Position numbers and translations under genes: made by a program. The notes under the pieces are model-generated. The model was not told the DNA's origin and ran no database searches. It saw only the letters and a program-made list of their open reading frames with translations. From the NCBI GenBank assembly GCA_958477305.1, contig CAUEFI010000001.1, positions 210,548 to 274,547 of the forward strand: DNA of 64,000 nt, read 5' to 3'. Origin of the DNA: HGM12998 sp900756495. Its GTDB lineage: Bacteria; Bacillota; Clostridia; Oscillospirales; Oscillospiraceae. This document shows positions 35,999 through 44,831 of the stretch, one piece after another. Position 1 is the stretch's first letter; each line of letters starts with the position of its first letter.

Positions 35999-37924
35999 TT
36001 GTCTGTAGTGCCCATGAAGCTGCTTACTGTGGCCGGGCCGCTGGAGCAGTTTGACGCGGTGGTAACCGCCTGCGTCATCAATCAGGAATTTCATCCAGAG
36101 AATGCCCTCCAGTTTATGCGGGAGGTCGGAGGGCTTCGTCCCTTCGACGCCTCCAATCCCTACACCGCTCTCCTGCGCCGGGCGGAGGACGCCGCCGATC
36201 AAGTGGGCGTTGCGCTGGAGTTTGTCCCCTTTGAGGGCGCTCCTGATCCGGCGGAAGCCGCTTCCTATTTTGACGATTTGGACCGCCGCATCGGGGACTT
36301 GGCCGCAAAAAAAGAAGAACAGGAGCACCGGGCCGAGATGGATCGGAATGCCGCCGCACAGTTGGAATACCTCCGAGGCATTCGTGAAGATTTGGACGCG
36401 CTCTGGAACATGTCTCTGGTCCGCTTTCGATATGGCTATCTGCCCCGTGAGACCTACGACAGCTTCGCCGCGTCTCTGAACCAGGAAGAGGATCTCTTCT
36501 TCTTCCCCACTGATCTGGGGCCGCGACGCGTGTATGGGGTCTATTTCGCCACCAAAACTGCTCTGCGCAGGGTGGACACGCTGTTCAATTCCCTCCATTT
36601 TGTGCGCATTCACCTGGAGGTGCAGCCCCACGGCACGGTGGAACAGGCCATTGCAGACCTCCGCTCCCAGGCCGTTGAGGCGGATGCCGCCGCCGCGTCT
36701 CTGGAGGAACAGCGCAGCGCGCTCCGGGAGGCCGAGCACGACAAGCTTCTCTCCCTTTACTCGGGATTGCGCTATCAGAACGACGCCTACGACCTGCGGC
36801 GGTATGCCGCCCGCAGCCGGGACACCTTCTATCTCATGGGCTGGGTCCCCAAGGATGCGGCTCCCGCCCTGATGGAGAAGCTCTCCGCGTTCTCCAACCT
36901 CTCCTGCGTACTGGACGATGCCGGGGACGTCCCGGACGCAACTCCACCCACCAAGCTGAAAAACAGCTTTTTCGGCAGAATTTTTCATCCCTTTCTGGAG
37001 ATGTACGGCCTGCCCGCCTACAATGAGATGGACCCCTCGGTCTTTATGGCCGTCACCTACTGCCTCTTTTTCGGCATCATGTTTGGCGACATCGGCCAGG
37101 GTTTGGGGCTGGCGCTCATCGGCATTGTGCTCTCCAAATGGAAAAAGATGTGGCTGGGCAATATCATCGCCTGCTGCGGCCTGTCAGGAGCTGTCTTTGG
37201 CTGTGTGTACGGCAGTGTCTTTGGTTTCGAGGACCTTCTTCCCGGATTCAAAATCTTGGAGGACGGCCACGTGCTGATGCTTCTGATGGCCTCGCTGGCC
37301 CTGGGCGTAGTCATGCTGGCCTTTGTCATGGTGCTGAACATTGTCAATGGAATCCGTCAGCACAACTGGGAGAAAATCCTCTTCGGCCCCAACGGGGTGG
37401 CCGGCATGGTCTTCTATCTGGGGCTTATCCTGGCGGCGGTGTCTACACTGGTGCTGGGTGTGAACCTGCTGACGCCGGCCTATATCCTTCCCGTCCTCAT
37501 CCTTCCCCTGGTGCTCATTCTCCTCAAGGAACCGCTTTCCAAGCTTCTCTCCGGAGACCCGGAATGGAAAGCGATATCCATAGGCGATCTCCTGGGCGTC
37601 GGTTTCTTTGAGCTCTTTGAAACCTTACTCTCCTATCTGACCAATACCCTCTCTTTTCTGCGTATCGGCGCCTATGCCATCACCCACGTAGGCCTGATGC
37701 TGGTGGTCCATATGCTGGCCAATCTGGCAGGCGGAGTGGGCGGCCCTGTCGGCATCGCCATCCTGGTGCTGGGCAATATTTTTGTCATGGGCTTCGAGGG
37801 GCTGCTGGTCTGCATCCAGGTGCTCCGTCTGGAATTTTACGAGCTCTTCGGGCGTTTCTATGACGATGGCGGCGTCCCGTATGAGCCGAAAATCATAGAT
37901 TACTCCGCCCGGAGCGGGTCTTAA
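35999..37924 (+). CDS. ntpI: V-type ATPase subunit I (a subunit)
   Basis: 641 aa. A soluble N-terminal half (to about 320) with coiled coils, then seven to eight membrane helices. The transmembrane part carries YNEMDPSVFMAVTYCLFFGIMFGDIGQG and the key Arg-bearing helix YLTNTLSFLRIGAYAITHVGL, which transfers ions to the K ring. TTG at 35999 follows AAGGAG at ten bases; ATG at 36014 (MKLLTVAGP) matches the usual N-terminus of the family but is far from the ribosome site. Confidence 0.95.
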   Translation: MSVVPMKLLTVAGPLEQFDAVVTACVINQEFHPENALQFMREVGGLRPFDASNPYTALLRRAEDAADQVGVALEFVPFEGAPDPAEAASYFDDLDRRIGDLAAKKEEQEHRAEMDRNAAAQLEYLRGIREDLDALWNMSLVRFRYGYLPRETYDSFAASLNQEEDLFFFPTDLGPRRVYGVYFATKTALRRVDTLFNSLHFVRIHLEVQPHGTVEQAIADLRSQAVEADAAAASLEEQRSALREAEHDKLLSLYSGLRYQNDAYDLRRYAARSRDTFYLMGWVPKDAAPALMEKLSAFSNLSCVLDDAGDVPDATPPTKLKNSFFGRIFHPFLEMYGLPAYNEMDPSVFMAVTYCLFFGIMFGDIGQGLGLALIGIVLSKWKKMWLGNIIACCGLSGAVFGCVYGSVFGFEDLLPGFKILEDGHVLMLLMASLALGVVMLAFVMVLNIVNGIRQHNWEKILFGPNGVAGMVFYLGLILAAVSTLVLGVNLLTPAYILPVLILPLVLILLKEPLSKLLSGDPEWKAISIGDLLGVGFFELFETLLSYLTNTLSFLRIGAYAITHVGLMLVVHMLANLAGGVGGPVGIAILVLGNIFVMGFEGLLVCIQVLRLEFYELFGRFYDDGGVPYEPKIIDYSARSGS

Positions 37925-37954
37925 CCAAACCATTTCAATGGAGGTCATTCTAAA

Positions 37955-38383
37955 ATGAAGTATGCTGCTCTGTTTGCGGCCACCCTGGCCGTCTTCTCTC
38001 CCCTGTTCCTGATCGGTATCCGCAAGTATACCGGCCGGAAGGCCAAGCGTGCGCTGGGCGCCAATATCGCCTCTTTCTTCGGCTGCCTGGTGCTGGCCAC
38101 TGTGCTGGGTTTTGGCGGCAGCGCCTCCGCCGCCGGACTTGCCGCCGATACGGCCGCCGCTGCCGGCGGCATTGCCGAAGGCCTTAAGTATGTAGGCGCC
38201 GCTTTGGCTGTGGGCCTCTCCGGTATCGGCGGCGGCGTGGCCGTGGCCTCTGCCGCCTCCGCCGCCCTGGGCGCCATCTCGGAAAACGACAAGGCCTTCG
38301 GCAAGGCGCTGATCTTTGTCGGCCTGGCCGAGGGCGTCGCCCTGTATGGTCTGATTGTAGCCCTGCTGCTGCTCTTTACCTAA
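37955..38383 (+). CDS. ntpK: V-type ATPase subunit K (proteolipid ring)
   Basis: 142 aa with four membrane helices, a duplicated hairpin. The ion-binding carboxylate is the single Glu (about 126) in VGLAEGVALYGLIVALLL of the last helix; the equivalent helix of the first hairpin (ALGANIASFFGCLVLATVLG) has none, so there is one site per subunit, as in other V-type rings. The Gly-rich stretch VGLSGIGGGVAVASAASAALG forms helix 3. Na+ versus H+ use cannot be settled by eye. Preceded by GGAGG. Confidence 0.93.
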   Translation: MKYAALFAATLAVFSPLFLIGIRKYTGRKAKRALGANIASFFGCLVLATVLGFGGSASAAGLAADTAAAAGGIAEGLKYVGAALAVGLSGIGGGVAVASAASAALGAISENDKAFGKALIFVGLAEGVALYGLIVALLLLFT

Positions 38384-38384
38384 G

Positions 38385-38693
38385 ATGAAATACTTTGTGA
38401 TTACCGACAGCACCGACACTCAGGTAGGCCTCCGGCTGGCGGGCATTGAGGGCGTAGTGGTCCGTGAGGAGGCCGAAGTCCGTCAGGCTGTCGAACTGGC
38501 CGCCAGGGATCCCGACATCGGCGTGCTTCTGATCACGGAAAAGCTGGCCGGCCTGTGCGCTGACCAGATAGCCCCCCTGAAGCTGACGGCTCAGCGGCCC
38601 CTGGTAGTGGAAATCCCTGACCGGCACAGCGCCGGCCGCTCATCCGACTCCATCACCCGGTACATCCGCGAGGCCATCGGTGTGAAGATTTGA
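38385..38693 (+). CDS. V-type ATPase subunit F
   Basis: 102 aa, one base after the K-subunit stop. Subunit F is a small Rossmann-like protein that binds the D central shaft. Family features: YFVITDSTDTQVGLRLAGIEG, DIGVLLITEKLA and RPLVVEIPDRH. Called NtpG in Enterococcus hirae. The gene lies in the usual K-F-E order. Confidence 0.92.
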   Translation: MKYFVITDSTDTQVGLRLAGIEGVVVREEAEVRQAVELAARDPDIGVLLITEKLAGLCADQIAPLKLTAQRPLVVEIPDRHSAGRSSDSITRYIREAIGVKI

Positions 38694-38704
38694 GGTGTAA
38701 TGCT

Positions 38705-39331
38705 ATGCCTGAAATGAATCAAAAGCTGGACCGTTTTACCGCCGCTATTCTGGCTGAGGCCACCGCAGAGAAGTCCCGCACAGTCAGCCAGATGACACGC
38801 AGGCGGAAAGAGACGCTCGCTGCCGCCGAGGATCAGATTCTGCGGGAAAGTTACAACTACATTCACGACCAGGTCTCCCGCATCAAAGCCGAAGCGGGAC
38901 GGCGGGTATCCAGCCGGATGCTGGACAACAAGCGCTCTGTTTACCTGCGCCGGGATCAGATTGCCCACGAGGTTTTTGACGCCGTGCGGGAGAAAATTGC
39001 CGTCTATACGGCTTCCGAGGCCTACGGACGCCGTCTGCGTGAACTGATGGTGGAGGCCTCGGGACGTTTGAGCGGTGCGGAGGATATGCGGGTTTACCTG
39101 CGCCCCGGTGATATGCACTATGCCGCCGACCTCTCTGACGCCGTCCCGGAGGTTCACCTCTCCTTCCTGGAGGGAGAGTTCCAATTGGGGGGCCTGATTG
39201 TGGAGTCCCCCTCCCTCGGGCTGCGGTGCGACTCCTCCTTTGACAGCGCTTTGGAGGCCCTGGAGGGCCATTTTGCCGAGCTCTTTGGTCTCTCTCTTGC
39301 AGACGAACCGGAAGGAGGTGAGCAGGCGTGA
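38705..39331 (+). CDS. ntpE: V-type ATPase subunit E (peripheral stalk)
   Basis: 208 aa. A long N-terminal helix (about 5-75; KLDRFTAAILAEATAEKSRT) that coils with the H/G subunit, then a globular C-terminal domain with GLIVESPSLGLRCDSSFDSALEAL, the typical subunit E end. ATG at 38705 has GAGGTG eight bases upstream; an in-frame TTG at 38690 overlaps the F stop and is less likely. The stop overlaps the GTG start of the A subunit gene. Confidence 0.92.
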   Translation: MPEMNQKLDRFTAAILAEATAEKSRTVSQMTRRRKETLAAAEDQILRESYNYIHDQVSRIKAEAGRRVSSRMLDNKRSVYLRRDQIAHEVFDAVREKIAVYTASEAYGRRLRELMVEASGRLSGAEDMRVYLRPGDMHYAADLSDAVPEVHLSFLEGEFQLGGLIVESPSLGLRCDSSFDSALEALEGHFAELFGLSLADEPEGGEQA

Positions 39332-41097
39332 GTCAGAGCGAATATACCATTCACGGCGTCAATGGGCCCGTCGTCACCGTCACCGGCGGCAAGGGCCTCG
39401 CCATGATGGACATGGTCCATGTGGGAGACGAGGGGCTGATCGGCGAGGTGGTGAGCGTCGAGGGCGGCGTGACCACAGTCCAAGTATACGAGGACACCAC
39501 CGGCCTTGCTCCCGGACAAAAGGTCGTGACGGAAGGCGCCCCCATGTCTATTCTGTTGGGCCCCGGCCTTCTCAAGCATATCTTTGACGGGATCGCCCGT
39601 CCCCTTAAGGTCATTGAGGATAAGAGCGGTCCCTTTATCAGCCGGGGCCTCAATCTTCCCGCTCTGGATCTGGAGCAGAAATGGGACGTAACGGTGGCCG
39701 TAAAAGAGGGTGACACCCTGAAGAGCGGCGAGCTGTATGCCTCCTGTCCCGAGACTACCCTCATCACCCACCGATGCCTGGTCCCCGCCGGTCTCTCCGG
39801 CACCGTAACCAAAGCCGTTCCCAACGGCTCCTACAACGTCACCGAGACCCTGGTGGCGCTGACCGACGCGCGTGGAAAGGTCCACGAACTGAAGCTGAGC
39901 CAGCGCTGGCCCATCCGCACCTCCCGCCCCTTGGGGGAGCGTCTGCCCATTGACCGCCCGCTGATCACCGGTCAGAGAATCATTGACACGCTCTTCCCCA
40001 TCGGCAAGGGCGGCGCCGCCGCTATCCCCGGCCCCTTCGGCGCCGGCAAGACCATGACCCAGCATCAGCTGGCCAAGTGGTCGGACGCCGATATCATCGT
40101 CTATCTGGGCTGCGGCGAGCGCGGCAACGAGATGACGCAGGCGTTGGAGGAGTTCTCTGAACTGCTGGATCCCAAGAGCAAACAGCCCCTGATGAACCGC
40201 ACCATCCTGATTGCCAATACCTCCAACATGCCTGTGGCCGCCCGTGAGGCGTCGGTCTATACCGGTATGACCATGGCGGAGTACTACCGGGATATGGGCT
40301 ATCATGTGGCGCTGATGGCCGACTCCACCTCCCGCTGGGCCGAGGCGCTGCGGGAGATCTCCGGCCGTCTGGAGGAGATGCCCGCCGAGGAGGGCTTCCC
40401 CGCCTATCTGGCCTCCCGGCTGGCGGAATTCTATGAGCGGGCCGGTTATATCAAAACCTTGGAGGGCAGAGAGGGAAGCGTCACCGTAATCGGCGCCGTC
40501 TCCCCCCAGGGCGGCGACTTCTCTGAGCCCGTCACCCAGAACACCAAGCGCTATGTCCGCACCTTCTGGGGTTTGGATCGCGCCCTGGCCTATGCACGCC
40601 ACTTTCCCTCCATCAATTGGCTCACCTCTTATTCCGAGTATGCCGCTGATCTGAAACCCTGGTATGACAAACATGTAAGCCCGCAGTTCGTGGTATGCCG
40701 GCAGCGGATCGCCTCTCTCCTCCAGGAGGAGTCCAAGCTGATGGAGATCGTCAAACTGATCGGCGCCGATATTCTTCCGGAAGACCAGAAGCTCGTCATT
40801 GAAAGCGCACGGCTCATCCGCGTGGGTTTCCTCCAGCAGAATGCCTATCACGATATCGACACCTATGTGCCGCTGGAAAAGCAGCTGAAGATGATGGAGC
40901 TGATTCTCCGGCTCCATGACGGCGCCCGGGCCCAGATCGAGCGCTCCATCCCGCTGTCCCAGCTCAAGGCCACCGGGATTTTTGATGTACTTGCCAAGAT
41001 GAAGTACGAGGTTCCCAATGACCAGCCGGAGAAGTTCCAGGCGTATGAGAAGCAGATTGACGACGCCCTGAACGCCGTGGACGCAGCCAACCAGTAA
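39328..41097 (+). CDS. ntpA: V-type ATPase catalytic subunit A
   Basis: 589 aa, standard length. Hydrolyses or makes ATP in the A3B3 head. Visible: N-terminal beta barrel, the non-homologous bulge region (about 110-190), P-loop PGPFGAGKTMTQ (about 235), YLGCGERGNEM with the catalytic Glu, and the DSTSRWAEALREISGRLEEMP segment. GTG start overlapping the E gene by four bases with GGAGGTGAG upstream. Direction of operation (ATP-driven pump or synthase) is not fixed by sequence. Confidence 0.97.
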   Translation: MSQSEYTIHGVNGPVVTVTGGKGLAMMDMVHVGDEGLIGEVVSVEGGVTTVQVYEDTTGLAPGQKVVTEGAPMSILLGPGLLKHIFDGIARPLKVIEDKSGPFISRGLNLPALDLEQKWDVTVAVKEGDTLKSGELYASCPETTLITHRCLVPAGLSGTVTKAVPNGSYNVTETLVALTDARGKVHELKLSQRWPIRTSRPLGERLPIDRPLITGQRIIDTLFPIGKGGAAAIPGPFGAGKTMTQHQLAKWSDADIIVYLGCGERGNEMTQALEEFSELLDPKSKQPLMNRTILIANTSNMPVAAREASVYTGMTMAEYYRDMGYHVALMADSTSRWAEALREISGRLEEMPAEEGFPAYLASRLAEFYERAGYIKTLEGREGSVTVIGAVSPQGGDFSEPVTQNTKRYVRTFWGLDRALAYARHFPSINWLTSYSEYAADLKPWYDKHVSPQFVVCRQRIASLLQEESKLMEIVKLIGADILPEDQKLVIESARLIRVGFLQQNAYHDIDTYVPLEKQLKMMELILRLHDGARAQIERSIPLSQLKATGIFDVLAKMKYEVPNDQPEKFQAYEKQIDDALNAVDAANQ

Positions 41098-41145
41098 AAT
41101 GCACCTTCCCCTGGCGGAAGGCAATCGAAGTCCCGAGGTGATTTT

Positions 41146-42552
41146 ATGAGATTGGAATACATCGGCCTGTCCGAGCTGTCCGGATCGCTGATTGCGCTGC
41201 AGGGCGTGTCCGGCGTGTCCTTTGACGAGATGGCCGAGATCACACTGGAGGGCGGGGAGCGCCGGTACGGGCGGGTCATCCTGATAGATGGAGATCGCGT
41301 TATCCTCCAGGTATTCGAGGGTACCAGAGGCATTTCCCTGGAGAATGCCCGCACCCATTTCACGGGTAAGCCCATGGATATCGCCCTGTCTCGCGAGATG
41401 CTGGGCCGCATCTTTGACGGCGCCGGCCGTCCCATCGACGGACTGGGTGAGCTCTTCCCCGACGAGAGGCGCAATATCAACGGCTCAGCCATCAATCCGG
41501 TATCCCGCCAATATCCCCGGAGCTGTATCTATACCGGTATCTCGGCTATCGACGGCACTGCCACTCTCATCCGCGGACAGAAGCTGCCGATCTTCTCCGG
41601 CTCCGGTATGAAGCACAACGAACTGGCTGCTCAAATCGTGCGTCAGGCCAAGGTGGCCGGTGAGGATGGAGAGTTCGCCATCGTCTTTGCCGCCATGGGC
41701 GTCAAGAACGACACCGCCGAGTTCTTCCGTCGCTCCTTTGAAGATGCGGGTGCGCTTCAGCGGGTCGTCATGTTCCTGAACCTGGCGTCCGACCCCATTA
41801 TCGAGCGTATATTGACCCCCCGCTGCGCGCTCACTGCCGCCGAGTATCTCGCCTTTCAGCATGGCTACCATGTGCTGGTCATCATGACTGATATGACCTC
41901 CTACTGCGAGGCCCTGCGCGAGTTCTCCTCCTCCAAGGGCGAGATCCCCTCCCGCAAGGGCTTCCCCGCCTATCTCTACTCCGATCTGGCCTCCCTCTAT
42001 GAGCGGGCCGGCATGATTCAGGGCAAGAGCGGTTCGGTGACCCAGGTTCCCATTCTCACCATGCCCAACGACGATATCACCCACCCCATCCCGGACCTGA
42101 CCGGCTACATCACCGAGGGCCAGATCGTCCTGGACCGTGATATGGATCAGAAGGGCGTCTATCCCCCGGTCAATATCCTCTCCTCCCTGTCCCGCCTGAT
42201 GAAGGACGGTATCGGCGAGGGCTTCACACGGGCCGACCATCCGGCCCTCTCCAACCAGCTCTTCGCCTCCTACTCCAAGGTGCAGGACGCCCGAAGCCTG
42301 GCCAGCGTTATCGGCGAGGATGAGCTCAGTGAGACCGACAAGCAGTATCTGGCCTTTGGCCGGGCCTTTGAGGAGCACTTTGTCAGTCAAAGCCTGCTGG
42401 AGGACCGGACGATGGAGCAGACTCTGGATATCGGCTGGAAGCTCCTGACGCTGCTGCCCAAGTCCGAGCTGGATCGGATTGACGCCAATACCATCGAGGC
42501 CCACTATGTGGAGGATGCCTGGAAGACGCTCGCCCCCACGGTAAAATCCTAA
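41146..42552 (+). CDS. ntpB: V-type ATPase regulatory subunit B
   Basis: 468 aa, homologous to subunit A but without a catalytic P-loop (the position reads PIFSGSGMKHNELA). Typical segments: EYIGLSELSGSLIALQGV at the N-terminus, NPVSRQYPRSCIYTGISAIDG, MTDMTSYCEALREFSSSKGEIPSRKGFPAYLYSDLA. 48 nt after the A gene with a ribosome site GAGGTGATTTT. Completes the A3B3 head. Confidence 0.96.
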   Translation: MRLEYIGLSELSGSLIALQGVSGVSFDEMAEITLEGGERRYGRVILIDGDRVILQVFEGTRGISLENARTHFTGKPMDIALSREMLGRIFDGAGRPIDGLGELFPDERRNINGSAINPVSRQYPRSCIYTGISAIDGTATLIRGQKLPIFSGSGMKHNELAAQIVRQAKVAGEDGEFAIVFAAMGVKNDTAEFFRRSFEDAGALQRVVMFLNLASDPIIERILTPRCALTAAEYLAFQHGYHVLVIMTDMTSYCEALREFSSSKGEIPSRKGFPAYLYSDLASLYERAGMIQGKSGSVTQVPILTMPNDDITHPIPDLTGYITEGQIVLDRDMDQKGVYPPVNILSSLSRLMKDGIGEGFTRADHPALSNQLFASYSKVQDARSLASVIGEDELSETDKQYLAFGRAFEEHFVSQSLLEDRTMEQTLDIGWKLLTLLPKSELDRIDANTIEAHYVEDAWKTLAPTVKS

Positions 42553-42574
42553 TGCGGAAAGGAGGCCATTCGGC

Positions 42575-43180
42575 ATGGCCGCAATTCTCCCTACCAAAGG
42601 CAACCTGATGGCCGCCAAACGCTCCCGCGCCCTGGCCTCCACCGGATACGAGCTGATGGACCGCAAGCGGAATATCCTCATCCGGGAAATGATGGGCCTG
42701 ATGGACGCGGCCAAAGCGGTTCAGGAACAAATCGACACCGTCTTTACCGAGGCCTATGCCTCTCTTCAGCAGGCGAATATCCGTCTGGGCGTCTGCGATC
42801 GCATTGCGGAGGGGGTAGATATTGACGACACCCTGGAGCTCCAGTACCGGTCGGTTATGGGGGTGGAGATCCCCCATATTCCCGGCGACGTCCCTCCCGC
42901 CAGACCGGAGTACGGCTTCGTCCACACCAGCTCCGCCCTTGACGAGTGCTATATCAAGTTCCACAGGGTAAAAGAACTGGTGCGGCAACTGGCCGAGGTG
43001 GAGACCTCCATCTATCGGCTGGCTGAGTCCATCAAAAAAACGCAGAAGCGGGCCAACGCGCTGAAAAATATCGTTATCCCCGGCTTTGATGAGACCATCC
43101 GGGTGATCACCGAGGCCCTTGAGGAAAAGGAGCGGGAGGAATTCGTCCGCCTGAAGGTCATCAAACGCACCCAGACATAA
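42575..43180 (+). CDS. ntpD: V-type ATPase central-stalk subunit D
   Basis: 201 aa of mostly coiled coil, the rotary shaft. Starts with the family signature ILPTKGNLMAAKRSRALASTGYELMDRKRNIL and ends in the second long helix with KKTQKRANALKNIVIPGFDETIRVI. Two parallel helices flank a short globular middle. Last gene of the operon; AAAGGAGG precedes the ATG. Confidence 0.95.
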   Translation: MAAILPTKGNLMAAKRSRALASTGYELMDRKRNILIREMMGLMDAAKAVQEQIDTVFTEAYASLQQANIRLGVCDRIAEGVDIDDTLELQYRSVMGVEIPHIPGDVPPARPEYGFVHTSSALDECYIKFHRVKELVRQLAEVETSIYRLAESIKKTQKRANALKNIVIPGFDETIRVITEALEEKEREEFVRLKVIKRTQT

Positions 43181-43276
43181 ATGTATGCGGCCAGGATTTT
43201 ATAAAGCCTGCCATCATGAATAAGCAGCTTGTTTTCCGCTTTTATTTTCACAGCCAAAATGGTCTCGCTTATCATA

Positions 43277-43325
43277 AGATACAGGGGTCAGACAGATGCC
43301 GGTCTGACCCCTGTATCTATTTGAC
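43277..43325. terminator. Terminator after the V-ATPase operon
   Basis: 17-bp perfect stem AGATACAGGGGTCAGAC with 8-nt loop, 97 nt after ntpD, followed by ATTTG; lies between convergent genes. Bases 43181-43276 show no gene. Confidence 0.65.
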
Positions 43326-43355
43326 CGCCCCCTCTCAACAAAGAGGCCCAGCAGA

Positions 43356-43805
43356 TTACCCGGAAACATGAATGTACATGCCAAAATAATCCTGAAAACA
43401 GGCAATGCTCAGAGCGGCCTCACCGTTGGACAGTAAAACACCGGTCGAGACGTCAGCCTGTCCTTCTATTTGCTCCGATACCTCCTCTATCTCTTGAAAG
43501 CCGTTCTGCTCCAAAGTTTCCAAGTAGTTCTCAGCATCGGTTTCATCCACCCCGGAGCTCTCAATATAACAGTAATCCTGCTCCATATCAATCCAGCCGC
43601 CCGTAACCGTCCCCGCATCCAACCTGGGTATATGCTCGGTATACTCATTTTCCGGCCATGCGCCGCTGTCCAATATGACAAGGGCGCCCGCAGAGGATGC
43701 AGGAACTGCCGCCGTATCCTCCGCATCGCTCCTCCCGCCGCCCGTACAGGCGGCCAGCCATATCACCAGGAAGAGCACGGCTGAGATTCCAAGCATCCTT
43801 TTCAT
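43356..43805 (-). CDS. Small lipoprotein, unknown function
   Basis: 149 aa. Signal peptide MKRMLGISAVLFLVIWLAAC ends in the lipobox LAAC. The mature part is acidic with a likely small alpha/beta domain (WPENEYTEHIPRLDAGTVTGGW, ENYLETLEQNGFQEIEEV), similar in flavour to small clostridial lipoproteins of unknown role. Last of a three-gene set after PadR and a HAAS-domain membrane protein; the start lies one base from the preceding stop. Function not known. Confidence 0.78.
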   Translation of the reverse strand: MKRMLGISAVLFLVIWLAACTGGGRSDAEDTAAVPASSAGALVILDSGAWPENEYTEHIPRLDAGTVTGGWIDMEQDYCYIESSGVDETDAENYLETLEQNGFQEIEEVSEQIEGQADVSTGVLLSNGEAALSIACFQDYFGMYIHVSG

Positions 43806-43806
43806 T

Positions 43807-44268
43807 TCAGAGCCCCCTCCGAGTTCTGAATAAACCTATCATCTGAATCAGCCCGGCTGCAAGCAGGCCGCCGCTCAATACCGCAGCTATCGTTGGAGCG
43901 TCAATCATAAACGCCCCTTCAACCTGCATTGAAGTCATAGCGTCAGCCTGCCCGATCACGTTGTCCGGCATCTTCATATTCTCTGCAGCGATACAAACCG
44001 CGAGCAGCAGGGCGGCAGCGGCCAATGTAAAAATTGTCTGCAGCAGGCGCCTTCTCTTCAGGCGTACCTTCCGGTCAACGCCTATCTGCTCTTCCACCCC
44101 CGCTGCAAAATCCGCCGGCGCGCCGAATCGCTCTATCACCTGCCGCTCCGTCTCCCCGTGTTCCAGCGCGGAATCAAACGCCTCATTCAAATCGCGTATG
44201 ATCTCTCGCCTCCGTCTCCTTGGAACGGAAAGCGCCTTCCACACCTGCCTGATATATTGTTCCTTCAT
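43807..44268 (-). CDS. HAAS-domain membrane protein
   Basis: 153 aa. The N-terminal ~60 residues are a HAAS-type helical domain (YIRQVWKALSVPRRRRREII, then HGETERQVIERFGAPADFA), which usually is encoded next to PadR regulators and is thought to transmit between PadR and membrane or kinase parts. Two membrane helices follow (about 77-96 and 125-143). ATG at 44268 overlaps the PadR stop by 4 bp, supporting a shared transcript. The role of HAAS proteins is largely inferred from such gene neighbourhoods. Confidence 0.82.
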   Translation of the reverse strand: MKEQYIRQVWKALSVPRRRRREIIRDLNEAFDSALEHGETERQVIERFGAPADFAAGVEEQIGVDRKVRLKRRRLLQTIFTLAAAALLLAVCIAAENMKMPDNVIGQADAMTSMQVEGAFMIDAPTIAAVLSGGLLAAGLIQMIGLFRTRRGL

Positions 44269-44627
44269 ACGGCCGCCTCCGTCAACCCACACGCACGGAT
44301 AAAGCCATCTACACACACAGTATAGTTTTTCCAAAATGCAATCAGTTCCATCAGCGCTGCCTTCCCCTTCTCCGTCAGAGAATAATATTTTTTGGTGCCG
44401 CCATTGGCCGACGCGGGAGCGAGGCGGCACTGAATGAGTCCCGCCTCCTGCAGACGGTAGAGTATGGGATATACCGTCCCCTCTTTTGCGTATCCTAAAA
44501 TGGAGGCCCCCTTCTCATTCAGTTCCGCAATGATTTCGTACCCATAGGTCTCCTTTCGGGCGATCAGGCACAAGAGCATCATTTCCAGCGCCCCTTTTTT
44601 AAATTGCTGCACATATTTGCTGTTCAC
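44265..44627 (-). CDS. PadR-family repressor
   Basis: 120 aa. Winged helix with the family core KGALEMMLLCLIARKETYGYEI, TVYPILYRLQEAGLIQ and GGTKKYYSLTEKGKAAL, then a C-terminal dimerisation helix. GTG at 44627 follows GGGGGAGGGG; an ATG at 44663 lies within the leader and is rejected. Probably represses its own operon (PadR, HAAS protein, lipoprotein) through the palindrome at the promoter and is released by a small hydrophobic or membrane-active ligand; that ligand is unknown. Confidence 0.88.
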   Translation of the reverse strand: MNSKYVQQFKKGALEMMLLCLIARKETYGYEIIAELNEKGASILGYAKEGTVYPILYRLQEAGLIQCRLAPASANGGTKKYYSLTEKGKAALMELIAFWKNYTVCVDGFIRACGLTEAAV

Positions 44628-44663
44628 ACGACCCCTCCCCCAGCTTCCCTCTCTATTTAGCAT

Positions 44664-44710
44664 TACTAAATAGTATAACTAATTATAATACTGCCGGCAC
44701 AGACTGTCAA
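44664..44710 (-). promoter_or_regulatory. Promoter and palindrome of the PadR-HAAS operon
   Basis: Minus-strand TTGACA (44705-44710), 17-nt spacer, TATAAT (44682-44687). Just downstream TACTATTTAGTA (44664-44675) is a palindrome with 5-bp arms, a candidate PadR operator. Confidence 0.7.
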
Positions 44711-44751
44711 CCATTAACCAGAGCTGATTCCGGAAATCTTCCCGCCGGCAC

Positions 44752-44793
44752 CAAAAAATCCCCCTTGCCGCTTATCTGTGCGGCAAGGGGGAT
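44752..44793 (-). terminator. Terminator of the XRE-membrane gene
   Basis: Stem ATCCCCCTTGCCGC with its complement, 8-nt loop, followed on the minus strand by TTTTTT; 39 nt after the stop. Confidence 0.88.
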
Positions 44794-44831
44794 GCGGCTC
44801 AAAACGCAAGTTTACAGTAAGTGCGGCTTCC

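Noticed and set aside
39154..41358. A 734-codon minus-strand open frame opposite the V-ATPase A subunit
   Set aside because: Antisense shadow; the plus strand has the intact catalytic subunit.
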